Positions 47,491 through 60,321 of a stretch of 64,000 nt of DNA are shown piece after piece. This DNA is from Schistocerca nitens (taxonomy: Eukaryota; Arthropoda; Insecta; Orthoptera; Acrididae), in the NCBI RefSeq assembly GCF_023898315.1, contig NC_064625.1, positions 103,154,269 to 103,218,268 of the forward strand, written 5' to 3'. The notes below the pieces were generated by a model. That model had not been told where the DNA came from, made no database searches, and saw only the letters and a program-made list of their open reading frames with translations. The first letter of the stretch is position 1. Each line of letters opens with the position of its first letter. A program made the translations under genes and the position numbers.

Positions 47491-47844
47491 CACATGCCAC
47501 AATTGCATGGGAAATTTTCGCTGACAAATGACAATTTCCCCAGGCCCATATGGATCGTCTAAATACTCCTTCGCCTGCAGCATGTGTTCGAACATCTGCA
47601 CAGGGCTAGAGAATTTCGACCGGTTGAGTTCTGGTAGCGTGACTAATCCGTGTTTTACTAGACTTCGGGCTGCTACTGACCTATGAATTGAAAGAAAACG
47701 TTGTCGAAATTCCCTGACCGAGTTGCAATTCCGTGCAATTGACCTCATATGCACTGCTGGCTCACCTTCGAGGTAACGGCAAATGTATTCAGTTTTGTGT
47801 GCACTTGGCCACGTCGGAGGAAGGGAGAATTCGAATTGTTGCAA
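47482..47844 (-). pseudogene. retrotransposon gag fragment
   Basis: Reads QFEFSLPPTWPSAHKTEYIC, YLEGEPAVHMRSIARNCNSV, REFRQRFLSIHRSVA and MFEHMLQAKEYLDD, the pattern of the retrotransposon gag helical domain (capsid-like). The frame ends shortly before the 12-bp minisatellite. Start not determined. Confidence 0.7.
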
Positions 47845-47960
47845 CCAGGGCTGTGGGTGAATTCTCGTGGCAGAATTACGGAAAACTTCAAACTTCCTCC
47901 CCGTCAGAAAGTGTATGAAATCAAATTTGATTTCTACTCCTTAGCGAACGTTGCTGAGGG

Positions 47961-49264
47961 GCTCCGAACAAATTTACTCTGCTAACTGCTTTTGACCACG
48001 CCTGTGTTCAGACCAAAATGCTGTATCAGCAGGTGCCTCCATCAGGTGGTAAATTTTGGTTGCTTCCGGGAGATATATGGCGATACTTTCAAATGGATAG
48101 CCTTTCCACCTGCCTTCAGAGAAGTTCGAGCGACGTACAGTGAACTCAGCAGAAAGCACTTTGACAGTACTGCCTGGGTGTAAATTGGCCATGAGTCACA
48201 GTTTTCGGTGTTGGTGTTGCTGTGCTGTGCTGTGCTCGTGCACTGGAAAGTTTTCTTCGCGTTCCAGGGTATTACTTCAGTGCAAACAATGTGGGCCGGC
48301 GGCATACGCGCGACGTCCGGCCAACATCTCCTTCCAACTGTCTGTGAGGTAGTTGTAGTCGCCACCATGGTGTATAGCGTGTAAGACAGTTGGGAATTTC
48401 TAAATGCTTCATTTTCAAAACATCAGCTGACACAGGTAAGAATCTGCCATTAGATACACAGAACCCAATTACAATACAGATACCTTCGGTAGGTCGCTTG
48501 ATCTTGACAGTCGCTGTCGTTAAACTCGTAACTTGGATGCAGCAACAGCTCGGTAAGTTCAAACTTGACTTTAGTAAATGATTAATTCCATTTTCTTCTT
48601 AGAAATTAGAAGCATCACGCTGCGAATGGCTTGATCCTTCTCATAGGTCGTTGTTAATGAAGGTTAGGTTCATGGAAGTGACTACTTCATCAAAACATTG
48701 AAATTTTGAGAGGATATCTTATTGTCACTGTTTTTTGACCTTTGAGCCTATCAAACGTTCGTGTATACCCTTCTGAAATAACTCACTTCGTTCACAAAAT
48801 AGTTAATAGCATGAAGAGCATCCTCATATTGAAAATTATCAAACATCTGTCGAGAAGTCGCACTTCGTTTAAATTAAACTTGTTCGTAAACTATTTTCTC
48901 CACTCTCCTGGAGACTCCACCCACTACTTTCTCAGATCTGCAAACATAGGAATAGCTTGAAGCCAAGAACTGCGTTACGAAACCTGTGTCTTGCAGAAAT
49001 TTAGACCATTTCCGCCCCGTTCATTTGTCATAGCTTTTACTTCTATTTGTCACAAGCCTCACAATTTTCCAGATAAAATGTCCTACAGCTTGCAGGTTTT
49101 TTGGAAAATTAGTTCCGTAATAAACTATACAGTATTGTGCAACCTGTTCCGGCACCATTGTTGCTTACCTCGCATCATCAAATCGGCGATCGAGAACCCT
49201 GTAGGTGATGTGCCGACCTCAGTGTTCCTCCATAGATGACGACCTTGTGCAGTTTGGATCCATT
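47961..49264. other. unassigned sequence
   Basis: No family is recognised. It may include the 5' part of the gypsy remnant. Confidence 0.4.
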
Positions 49265-49545
49265 TGTTGTGACTCATAGCTGGCAAAGGTCTTCATGTAG
49301 CTCATCCATCGCTTTGAGTCTTCCGATTGGACGAGTACCATCAGGTCTTCCCATATGCACGGCTTTTGCCCTAGAGGTGCCTTGTCTCCTAGCAATATGG
49401 CGTGCTAATCTTATTTCCCGCGCTTTCAGTTTTTGAATGAAGTTCAGTTGCATCAGCTCATAAAATTCTTGGATCTGTCTTCGTTTCCACGAGCTCCTTT
49501 CCTGGACGGGCCCAAAGATTCTCTTCATAATTTTTCTTCGAAGAC
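49265..49545 (-). pseudogene. LINE ORF2 C-terminal fragment
   Basis: RIFGPVQERSSWKRRQIQEF, then IQKLKAREIRLARHIARRQG and MGRPDGTRPIGRLKAMDELH form the pattern found after the RT core in many insect LINEs. About 85 codons remain. Confidence 0.75.
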
Positions 49546-50689
49546 GAACACGTAATTAGCGTCCGGATGTGAAGGGCGAATGGAACAAAAGTTCCGAGAG
49601 AGAACCCAGCAGTTCAAGCAACAACTGGACGACTGGGTAATGGATAAGGAGCAGCAGGGAGAGTCCGGGGTCGTCAGCCATTACAAATGTGTAATTCGCG
49701 AAGCAAACAACTACTTCTGCTACAGCAAAAAAGAAATTGTGTTCAAGCTGGTAATATTAATCTCGATGTTATTGAACTAGTGCGTGCAGTGGCCCTGTTC
49801 GTGTGTGTGTGAGGAACATCATTTTGATCGGTGTCGACTATTCCCACAGCATACGTCATTTCGTATACGTTGAAAAGTTACTCTTGCGGTGTAATGTGAG
49901 ATAGAACTTCTATAGGATCTTCTCGAATTGGAACACAGCCATTCCCATTTCGTTATTCGATGATCGTCTGCGAGTAAAATGAATCCTCTAGCAGGGAAAA
50001 CTTTCTGTGCTTTTGACCATTTATTGAAGCAGGTACTACAGAAAACATCGACCACGAAATGTTGGAAGTACTATACTAGTTTGTAGTACATAATAGTCCA
50101 TCACAGAATCTTTCGATGAAAATTAAATACGACGGATTACTTATGAAATGCAACGGACTGTATTCCGACCGTTACTAGACGCCAAATAAAGACAGGGTAG
50201 CCTAGGCCACCTTATCACGGTTCTAACGCTCCGCCACGTCGGAGGTTAGAGTCCTCTCACATTCCGATTTTCTTACTTTCTTTCGCTAGCCATGGAGCAA
50301 TGCGGAGTAAAGGAATAACAATGTCGCTCACGCAGACAAAACGCACCACCTCGCGACATATACTAACATTAAACCCATAACAATAGCAAGGTTGTTGAAC
50401 CGATCCGTTCACATCCAGTAGCTAGCAGGGCGAAAGGATATTACACTCCCTTCATGGACTGGACTAAAGCCCGTCGTCATAACCATTCTTTCAAAGACCC
50501 AAGTTTTCTTCATCCTTCCTTGTTGGGCTTCAGGCTTAGGTCCCACACAATAATACTGGCACTTTAATGTTCCTTCACAATACGTTGGATTTTTCCCCGT
50601 TTCAAATTATTTTGCCTGTTGAACCGTGTGCCTAGGTATTAGACTTTCCACTTGAGCAAATATCGATATCCCTGCCTGTAATGGGATGT
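49546..50689. other. mostly unassigned; weak RT-like remnant
   Basis: About 49990-50150 has short stretches on the plus or complementary frames (IDHEMLEVLY, LSMKIKYDGLLMKCNGLYSD) that resemble RT palm sequence, too weak to name. A tRNA-like B-box (GGAGGTTAGAGTCCTC) occurs near 50240. Confidence 0.3.
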
Positions 50690-52330
50690 CATTAGGGGCT
50701 TCTATTTATACCTCCATGACCTCAGTCTTTCCCGTATTAATCCGTACCCGAACTTTCTTGTACCTTGTGCTAGGTCCTCTACAGTTTCCGCTTTCTCTTG
50801 CACTGATTCTGCTAGAACTGAGTTGTCGTCTGCATAACCCAATAAATCTGTCCTACCATTTAGCGTCACCCCTTTGTTCCCTCTTTTCATTTCTCGGATT
50901 ACTTTCTCTGGGACCAGGTTGAATAACAGTAGTGAAATATCTCCTTGTCTCTCACCCGTTCTGATCTGGAACTCCTTGGACAGCTCCCCTTGGTATTTGA
51001 CTTTGGCTTTCCTCTCTGCTGTGCACACGTTGACCACATTTATTAACGTAACGGGTATACCACGCTCCCTCAGGATGTAGTACATACTGAACCTGAGGAT
51101 ATTGTCACAACCCTTTGAGAAGGCCACGAACGTTACCAGAAACAGATGGTTGAATCCCCAGCACTTTACCCACATTTGTCTCGTGGTGAATATTCGATTG
51201 ATGGTCGATCGTACTTCCTGGAAGCCTGCATGGGAATTCCTACAACATATTTTGCAAATGGCTTAAGTTTCTGAAGTATTATTAAAGATAAAATTTATAA
51301 GGTACACTTCAGAGAGAAATGCATCTGTACTTCGTACAATCTCTTACTGTTCTTTTGATGCAGTGGGATGATGGTGGCTGATTTCCACCCCTCTGGGATT
51401 TCCACCCCCTCTGGGATTTCCACCCCCTCTGGGATTTCCACCCCCTCTGGGATTTCCACCCCCTCTGGGATTTCCACCCCCTCTGGGATTTCCACCCCCT
51501 CTGGGATTTCCACCCCGCTCTGGGATTTCCACCCCGCTCTGGGATTTCCACCCCGCTCTGGGATTTCCACCCCGCTCTGGGATTTCCACCCCGCTCTGGG
51601 ATTTCCACCCCGCTCTGGGATTTCCACCCCGCTCTGGGATTTCCACCCCGCTCTGGGATTTCCACCCCGCTCTGGGATTTCCACCCCGCTCTGGGATTTC
51701 CACCCCGCTCTGGGATTTGCAACCCCTCTTTCTGAAGAGTTCCTTCTCCTGCCTTCAACATCTCTGCCGTTACTGTATCTTTTTCCTGGTACCTTATTAT
51801 AGTTCTGTTTCCTCATTGCTTTATCTCCATCTTGAGTTATGTTTGCGGTTTCTCCTTGAACCTTCGTATTCTCATGTGGAAAGGCACTCCATGTATCTTC
51901 AGCATTTAATAACTCTCCAAAATATTCTCTACACCTATTAAGAATTTTTTTCTTGTTATCATATTTCCATTCTTATCGTCAATAACTGAAGTTTCGTTTG
52001 TCTGACCATTCCTCGCATGTTCCAACATCTGGAACATTTTCCTGCTGTCTGAAACTGTATTTGCCTTTTCGATTTAATCAGTCATTGTTCATGAACTTCC
52101 TTTTTTCTGTTCTCAGAATCCTATTCGTTTCTCTTCGTGAGGTTTTGAGTGCTTCCTGTTGTTCCGCACATTCTGTCAAGGATGTGTACCGCCCTTGCTA
52201 TCTTCCTGGCCTTCACAGCTTGTTCACATGTCTCATTCATCCAATTTTTCTTAGTTAGCTTTTCGTCTCGTAGAATTTCTTCACCTGCTTTAGTTAGTGT
52301 TCCTTATTTCTTCCCATCGCTTGTTAACAG
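50690..52330 (-). pseudogene. LINE reverse transcriptase remnant with internal minisatellite
   Basis: On the minus strand, right to left: decayed linker (52330-51830), the RT entry motif GWKSATIIPLHQK (about 51350-51385), a weak GFR..STI region near 51200-51240, FVAFSKGCDNI (motif A, damaged, about 51100-51130), TGERQGDISLLLFNLVPEKV (motif B) and LLGYADDNSVLAES (catalytic box, about 50820-50860). The minisatellite at 51381-51718 sits exactly before WKSATIIP. Many frameshifts. Confidence 0.8.
51381..51718. repeat. 18-19-bp minisatellite inside RT coding sequence
   Basis: Left part: 18-bp units GGGATTTCCACCCCCTCT (about 7). Right part: 19-bp units with CGCTCT (about 11). On the minus strand the 18-bp unit codes GVEIPE in frame with the RT motif that follows (EGWKSATIIP). 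The 19-bp units shift frame each time. Confidence 0.95.
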
Positions 52331-52792
52331 CGTTGTCTGATGATTCCCTGTGCAACTGGATGAAAACAATATGCCACATTTAATTACAAAACGTTTTAAT
52401 CTCCATTCCTGACTTGCTACTTGCTCACACTTCTCGTATGCTCAGACTTCACAGGTGGTAAACTTCCCATTAAACATTTGTTGTAGGATCAGTGTCGTAC
52501 GAATTTGGCCATCGACAGTGCTATTTATTACAGTATCCACTGGTACAGTTTAGACCTTAGGTTATTTTCAAGTGGTTACATGAGCTGGATAAACAGTAGA
52601 AGGCACTAACAGAAAGAGGAGCCTCTATGGCTTGCGCAAAATTTCTCATACAACATAAATACGTGACTGTTGGACTAAAACCACATTAGGCAACGGAAAA
52701 AGTATTACTCCGGCCATAATTCTGAACTTCGATACAAAGATACCTACGACCTTCGTCTGTAATGTCACTGGTAATCCATCACGTCAGACGGA
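52331..52792. other. unassigned spacer
   Basis: No gene or repeat is recognised. Confidence 0.5.
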
Positions 52793-53053
52793 CGTGAAGT
52801 ACTTGAATAGTAGAAAATCCTGCGGCTGTGTTGGAATCGATGTCGTTTAATCTGGCTACCAGTTCGCTTGGTATCTAGTCATCCTCACGTCTCAAGAGTA
52901 ACTTACCATTCACAACACCTGAACGGTTGTGAATGGCAGTTCACGCTTGAGGCCTGAAGATGACTCGATTTGGTGTCAAAACTGATAGCAAGAATAAACG
53001 ACACGGATTCCAATTCAGCCGCTCGTTCATCGTTACTGAAGTTCACCTGTAGT
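52793..53053. repeat. imperfect foldback repeat
   Basis: Arms about 52793-52912 and 52924-53053, strongest at the centre (CCATTCACAAC...GTTGTGAATGG) and at GCGGCTG...TGTCGTTTA. Overall about 70-75 percent complementary by eye. Probably an old foldback MITE. Confidence 0.65.
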
Positions 53054-54996
53054 GCGAACTTCAATGGCAACGTGTCGACACATGAAGAAAGGCCAGGGGT
53101 CAGCAGTTTTTGATGTTACACTGGCACCAAATTCTACCCTAGTTTCCAACGTCACACACTCATTGTGGACTAATTTACACCTGAGTGCACATTTTTATTT
53201 TTAACAAGTGACATAAAAAGTAAAATACTATAATATGAACTGAAAGGGGAAGTAATACTCTTTCGCTACATTATATGGACAAAAGTAATGGACAAAAACA
53301 TATTAATAATTAAAATTTATAGCAGCACAAAATGAATGTCAAATCTATAATACACCATAAATTCCATAAACATAGATTACTATACTCATTGTCTGTAGAG
53401 GAAAAATGCTCTGATTGGACTTTTTCCTTTTTAAGATAGTAGTTGCACATGGGTATCTGATAATTGATCCATCTCCTAGAGAATTTATAAAAAGTTAGTG
53501 ACTTTAATGTTTATGGAAAATAAAGGGGGAAAACAGCAATGAAAAAGCAAACTCATAAGACTAGAGAGAATATAATTCATGATAAAGAAAAATATGGAGA
53601 AAGGTAATATTAGAAATGAACTCTTGGAATATTAATAGGTTTCTCAGGTTCAAAAAATCTGAATGAGGGCAAAGGTCATTATTAAGATTAGTTCTAGGCA
53701 AGTTTCTTATTTCAGCACAAAAACTAATCAAACAAAAATATTCATATACCATGAAACAGATAAAAAAGATATGAGAAGAGCCGATGAAGTGGTCAGCAAA
53801 TTAAATGACAAGAACAGTCTTTCACGTTGAGGCAATATGGATTATTTGTCATACTGTACTCACAAATGAGTCGAGATATCAATAGTAGTTTTAGACGACC
53901 ACAATTTCAACAACAGGCACATGAGAAAGGTAAACTCGATAGCAACTGGGACACTGAAAAGCCGTAGATTCTGCTTTTAGGCTGTGGCAACATGACTGTG
54001 GGGTGGAAAACAGAGGATCTGGGACATGATCATATCACGAGGTCACTGTATGATTTATTGGCGCCGCGTTTGTGATCCTACATAAGCAGCACAACCGATG
54101 CCATGGGGGATTCAGATGACAGCTTACCAGATCTACGTTAATGTGCCTCCAGGATAGACTTTCTTCTTGTGGCACTTTGCAGCACAGACAGATCCAGGTA
54201 AGAAACTACCAAACCACACAAGGCACTAACACACAGACTACCTACCTATTTCTATGGTCTGTTACTTTTCAGAGCGTTTCTATTGTTTTCCGTAGAGTTC
54301 CCTAGACTGAAAACATTCCAGCTTATCATTTCAGGCACCCGTACTGGAATTTGGCAAGATAATTTCACATCTGGAATTTAGCATCAGGCAGGTCTAATTC
54401 CTCAGTTGACATAGCGCTACAGATGTAATGAAGAGCTAACATATGCACGTACTTGCATGTTCTATTGTTAAGTTAAATCATATCTTCCAATTTTCCCTCT
54501 GTAAATTTTGTTACCATGTTGCGTTCGTGCATATGCAAAGAGAGTAGGTATTATCAAGAAACTTAATGAATTTTTCAGTCAGTGGTCGCCTTCACTTCTA
54601 TATTTCTATTATGCCAGAATCAGATATACAAGAAAATGTCCAATGCTGTTTCCCAGAGACAGTTCCTTAAAAGTAAGATGTATAACCTTAGACATACTTA
54701 CCACTGTCACTTGACATACGGCCTAGCTTACACTAGGCCCCACTTTTAGTTCGAATTAAATTTTGTTTTGGTCTTGATTTAATTTTTGTCATTGGGAATG
54801 TTCTTCCATTTTTACTGCATTGAAATAACATAAAAATAAGTATATATGTTCACTATATTACAAATTACGTGCTCTAAAAGAAGATATTGAAAGAAAATTT
54901 AGGTATAAAATACCTCAGGAATTACGTAGTCACAAAACTGAAAACCTTTAACAGGCCAAATTGTTATGGTTGACATTACAGTAAAATGTAGATTTT

Positions 54997-55000
<4 letters not shown>
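53054..55000. other. unassigned AT-rich sequence
   Basis: About 1.9 kb without recognisable coding sequence. A possible splice donor AG/GTAAGA stands at 54194. Confidence 0.4.

Positions 55001-55061
<61 letters not shown>
55001..55061. repeat. TA microsatellite
   Basis: About 30 TA units. Confidence 0.97.
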
Positions 55062-55062
<1 letters not shown>

Positions 55063-55995
55063 ATGGATAAATAACTTAGTCGTTTTACAATTTTATGTAG
55101 TGTCGTTGGAAAATTGTGTAGAGGTGTGGCTAGAGGCGAGATGGTGAGAAATGTGGCCAGTCAGGTGTTTCCAACCAAGCAGCAGAGAAGATCACACAGT
55201 GCGCCCACAGACAAGAGAAGACAGCCGACGATTAGAATACGAAAATTGCTAGGAGTGGCGATAGCGCTCTTCGTCGATCATTCTGATGGTTCACATAAAC
55301 TTTTTAACACGTTTCTAATAGGCAGTGCTATTTAGGTCAGAGTATGCAAAGGCTGTCTGCCCCAGCTGCCAGGCAGGCTCACATGTACAAGGCCGGGTGA
55401 GTCGATGACAGATCTACTAACAGGGGACATGCATATGTATGTCTCGAGCCCTGTGTGTACACTTCAACACGGAGAAAAAGCTGGAAGCTTTCAAACAGCT
55501 ACGAAACAAACTCACATCACTGAAACGACACTACTAACGACACTGAATTTCGGGTCCACTGAGGCCTCGAGATTTCGCGAATTGCGATGTTAACAGCTCC
55601 ATCTTGAACACATTACCAAACGTGTCGGAAGACTACACGATCCAATGCTAAACAATTTATGGCATTTTTCGGTAATTCGCCATACTAAAAAAGGAGTAAC
55701 TGAAGCTGTTAATCAGACGGTATAGTTTCATCCGATAAGGTTTTACTTACATTTGTTGCCATATGTTGGTGATGGGGCACTTGGCGCTGCTTTTACATTT
55801 GCAACTGGACTGCAATTAAGGTTCCTCTTCGTGATGCCACTTGTCATCCCTGTTGTAAAAGCCAACTACTGGTTCATCATCTTCACCTGTGTGGATCAGA
55901 TATTTAAATACTCACAAGAATTCAGTTATATGAATATTAAGCTTACATCAGTAGCGTTTAAAAAAATTGTGAATGTAGTAAAACAATGAAATGAT
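55062..55995. other. unassigned, possibly 3' side of the second Harbinger remnant
   Basis: No homology seen. Confidence 0.4.
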
Positions 55996-56950
55996 ACAGG
56001 TTGTTGCTGTGTGTACCTTCGTTGTCTCCTAACTCCAAGTTATCTTCCACGGCGAGATTGTGAAGCACACGGCGCGCTAGGATGAAGTGCGCCATCTCTT
56101 TCACACTCGTCAATTTCAAGTGTTACAATTGCCTAAAACTCTGCTTCAATAGGGCAAAGCCGTGTTCTACAACACACATGTTTTTTTTAGAGTGCCATAC
56201 GAAGTCACATTGCACTCTGGACAAATGCCCTGTATTTCTGAACGGATAGGCACTGTCACCCAAAAGATAAAAATCTCCACACTTTACTTCGAGCATTTGG
56301 TAGTGTGTGGATGTCCTGAACTCTCCTGTTATGCACAGAGCCTGGATAGGCGAAGAATAAGTCCCTAATCCGCCGGTATGATGTTAAGCTACTTGCAGTT
56401 GAATGGAAAAATAATTCTTCCTATTCATATACGACTGTGGATCTTTCTGAGGACTATTAGTTGTAATGTGTGTACCGTCGATTGCCCCAATCGCACGACG
56501 CAATCCATTTCCCCGGAAATGAGCCTCAATCTCTACTCTTTCTTCAGCGGACGTCCACTTCATGACTTCCCCTCCTAAATCACTGATGAAGTTGGTAACT
56601 ACCTGTATATCACATAGCAGAGAAGAAATACAGATACTGAACCTACCTGAGACATCGCTGAAACCTGCAGCTTCGTGACCAGCAAACTACAAAAATATCA
56701 AGATGTGCTGCAGTCGGAGCAGTTTCCCATTTCCCCCTGCCTGATAATGAAAGATCCAGAAATTCAAGGTCCTATAAGGCCATGTGCCACATGACGCTAC
56801 ACCCGAATGTGTTCTACAAATTCACTGTCACTATAGTGTGACACCACATTCTCTACATTGTTTTCGATCCTGTGTCTCTGTTGCGGTTGGAACATTTCCA
56901 TCTCCTCATTGCTCCACACAAAATCTGATTCAGATTCGCTGGACATCTGG
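55996..56950 (-). pseudogene. second PIF/Harbinger transposase remnant
   Basis: Minus strand, several frames. Start region MSSESESDFVWSNEEMEMF (near 56945) leading to SDSEFVEHIRV; then GFSDVSGRFSICISSLLCDI, EAHFRGNGLRRAIGAIDGTH (first catalytic D, about 56480-56540), then MNRKNYFSIQLQV, a damaged YPGSVHNRRV region, LGDSAYPF-like sequence, VVEHGFALLKQSFRQL and MAHFILARRVLHNLAVEDN (about 56030-56090). It differs from the element at 25416-32441, so it is another lineage. Many breaks. Confidence 0.8.
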
Positions 56951-58145
56951 AATAAATACAAATAATAAATTTCACGTTTCAACCACATGCAATTCCTTCG
57001 CACTCGGCCTAGTAAAGGTGACTTCATACGAGAATAAATAAAATGCTTGCCTTACAATTCACGACGATGGAGCGTAAGCAGCAAGAGAGCAGACCTACTG
57101 CCACAACATCTTCGAAAAGAATGAAGAGTGAACACGCACGTGAAGTCTGCCCCCACTCCAACTCACACACCACTGCGGATGAGCGAATCGGGCTGCTTGG
57201 CTGCGCCAGAAACATTTTTTCAGGGTAGCGTCTGGCAGCTTGCTGCTGCTGCTCATACGGCAGGCAGTCCCACTTCAAGTAGCCAGAAAGCGGGAGAAAA
57301 CACCGCTCGCTCATACGCGACTTCAGCTCTGCGCATGCGTGTGAGCCTGCTGGTAACTGCTCAAACAAACCTAAAGGCAGCAGGGAGGGGCGGCAGGGTG
57401 AGGTTCAAGGGCGGGCACGTGGGTCCAGAGACAGTGTGGCTGTACTGAGTGCGGGAATCTTACAGAGAACGACAATACGTGGAGAGACAGTGAAATGTTA
57501 AGGTACGGGAAAATACGTAATTAAAGAAAATAATGTAACAGGAAACAACTAAAAAAATGATTGTGAAGTAGAACAATAATGTAGGACGATGGAGAAAACA
57601 TATCAAGGATTGTGTTGCTAATGAATAAAGTAGTATACTTACAGGAATTGAATAATTGGAATCAGAGACATATCAGAGTAGTTAAGTAAGGGTGAAATGA
57701 CAATACTGGACTTTGTAGAACAAAACAATTAAAAAACAAGAGAAAATATAACTAGCACTAAAATGATACCTAATCAAACGAGTGATAATAGCAGGAAATT
57801 GTTATAACGAAAGTAGAATGAAATAACTTAGTTCTTCACAAAATAGTTACAAAAATAAAACAAATGAGCTATGGGCAGCAGAGTTTACAAATTCCTAGCT
57901 GCTAAAGCACAGGCTTTTGGAGTTCATTTGCATTACAAACTTTACGCACATATGGTTTTCACCATTATTGTGCTGTCGTTTGTCCATACATTTTTCAGTC
58001 CAATACTCGAGATCGTGTTGTTCAGAATCAAAATTCTTCAGAGGTGAGATCCTCACGTATAGTTAGACCTAACTTTGTGAGTTACTTCTTCGCTCTGAAG
58101 AGTTCGGACCTTCTCCCGTATGACACGAACTTGATACTGACAGGT
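56951..58145. other. unassigned; GC-rich then AT-rich
   Basis: 57040-57440 is GC-rich and may be the promoter or end of the Harbinger remnant. 57480-58140 is AT-rich with nothing recognised. Confidence 0.35.
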
Positions 58146-58440
58146 CTAGGTTTCGTGGATCCTGGCTTCATATAACCCACTCTGCGGCTTCTGTCTGTCA
58201 TTTGTCGCCTGTAGGCCAGGTTTCTCACTAGCAATATTGATCACTACGTCATCAGTGTTTACACTGCTGAATAGTGTCAGGTTATTGAGTCTCTGGTATT
58301 GTTCGACTTGGTCCGATTTCTCAATCAGCTGCCTTTCGAGCGATCGTGGCCTTTCTTCACGTTCTTTTAAAGAATAGCTCAGGGCATGGAACTCCGTCTT
58401 AAGGTCGGGACACAGACGTCCGGGCCGTGTCAGGGGCCAC
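58146..58440 (-). pseudogene. LINE ORF1-like coiled-coil fragment
   Basis: Reads LKTEFHALSYSLKEREERPR, SLERQLIEKSDQVEQYQRLN, NLTLFSSVNTDDVVINIASE and ends near KPQSGLYEARIHET. The coiled coil followed by EQYQR.N and NTDDVVI..A..K.G is the pattern of ORF1 proteins from several insect LINEs. Weak frame damage. No RT nearby. Confidence 0.6.
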
Positions 58441-58579
58441 ACATGACCGGGGCACGTCTGTGTCTTTGATGTTCCTTGTTGTGACTCGGATGCGGTGATC
58501 TGTGTTTCTGTTCGTGAAAGCTGTAAAACGTGTTCACTAATTTTCGTAATAGTGAATACAATTACTGTCAGCATTTACT

Positions 58580-60321
58580 CAGTAACAGGTACGATCTTGC
58601 ATCCAAAGGTACAAAAAGGCAAGCAAAGTATTTGCCAGTAAGAACCTGCATGTCTTCAGGCAGTGCAGTTCAGGATGCACAAAAGACTTCATTCATCCAG
58701 TGTTTCTTACCGAGGGCACTTACCTGCTTCCAACAAACATTAAACATAATGACAAACCATTCCTAAATGCTTTATGGCAGACATCTGACATCATTCGCAA
58801 AGTATCAGAAATTCAAAGAAACTGCAGTGTATAAAACACCTTCAAATTATTGGAAGTCGAGTCAACAAACAATAGAAAGTAGAAACCCACTAGCAAATGT
58901 TTTTTTTCTCTTAGTTTGTATTTTTCCTTCTTCCATATCATTGTTCTCTCTAGCTCCAATAAATCCTGGCTTATGAAAACTGTATTATCAGGGAAAGTGA
59001 GAATTTAGCACACTTTCTCTTTGAATTCAATCATTTGCATTTGAAATAAACAAGGCTTAGAACAACAAATGTATTGCATTCCTGCTTTGTGTTGTTTGGT
59101 CTTTTCATTATCCATGTTCTTTATTACATGCTGTTCAAAACCTTAAGAACATCCAAATAATCGTAATATGAATCGACACATGATCCTGTCGTATTTTTAA
59201 TGGGCTACAGTACAGAACGTGACATGGTATTAATAATTGTAATGTCTACAGTGTTAACTGCACCTTACGTGCAACTAAACGAGGAAGTGTTATTACTCTT
59301 GCGCTTTTGAGCCTCTCTGTAACAGTGCTTATATTACAAATTCGTGATATTTATATTATATATTTTCCTGTAAATGTATTTGTGTGCACGCTTCCATGAT
59401 TCAGTTAAAAATAGTTTACTTTCCAGTGAATAGTTACGTGTATAGAAATGTCACAAGCACCCCTAGTATGTTCTGTAATACTGGTTGCCTGTTAATATTC
59501 ACCTCCCGCCCCCCTTGTCTTACTTGCATATTACTAATATGACTGATGTATTGTTACATTTTAAAGCACTTCTTGTTATTTTGCCGTGTTGTCTGGCAAT
59601 TTAATATGATTAGAATACGCTTATAGAGGGCTAGTTTTTTCATATGAATTGTTTGACACACACATTGCCATCTGGTCATATGATTATACTTCATAAATAA
59701 TGTACATAGTAATACATCTATGTTCCTCGATATGATATAATTATATCGCACTTCAGTACGTTGGTAATTAAACTGCTTATGACATTGGAGTTTCGTGCCT
59801 TTTACGTCAGTTCTGGTTCATACACTGCTTATTACGTTGGTATGGCATACATCGATAAAGAATATTAGCACCCTGTACATGTGACTTGGGTTATTTCTTA
59901 ATGAAAAATGCGTTGTTGAATGCTGCTGTGTTACGTTACATTCGTACAAATGTGTGACAGTGTTTTTGCCTTACATAATGTGTTATGCACATTCATGCTC
60001 CTTGTTTGTATGATGTTTGAACTGTTACCTGTAACACTTCTCATTAGTCACCTGTGTACGTTACGGCCAGCGTTTTACATACGAATTGGAAAATTACATT
60101 CACTGTTTCATACGTTTTGAATATGAGAATCGCTCTTCGTGTATGACTAAATGTGTGAATTCTGATGTGACAGAACAGGACATCTAGTAAGGTTACTAAA
60201 TAGACTTTATTTACGAGAATATTACTGTTCCGATATTTTTTCGATTTTGTTCTGTTTTATCGTTTACAAAAACGGTAAATGCCAAAAACCAGTAGTAATA
60301 AAAAAGTAACTCACTACTCTT
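58580..60321. other. unassigned AT-rich sequence
   Basis: No gene or named repeat is seen. Confidence 0.5.

Larger units (their letters stand above)
45845..47960 (-). mobile_element. Ty3/gypsy-type LTR retrotransposon remnant (gag to start of RT)
   Basis: Minus strand, from gag (47844-47482) through decayed sequence to the first part of RT (46170-45880). No LTRs are found and pol stops after the first RT motifs, where the 42677-45682 element lies close by. Stops and frameshifts are frequent. Confidence 0.75.

Noticed and set aside
48042-48368. Minus-strand frame of 108 codons upstream of the gypsy gag
   Set aside because: It could be part of the retrotransposon, but I see no motif that supports a call.
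50205-50275. tRNA-like or SINE fragment (GGAGGTTAGAGTCCTC)
   Set aside because: Only a B-box-like stretch is visible, with no convincing A-box, body or duplication.
51381-51718. Possible regulatory array or CRISPR-like repeat
   Set aside because: Units of 18-19 bp abut without spacers and code part of an RT motif.
54100-54200. Possible exon with ATGGGGGATTCAGATGA and a donor AG/GTAAGA
   Set aside because: The frame closes after 12 codons and no acceptor or conserved protein is visible.
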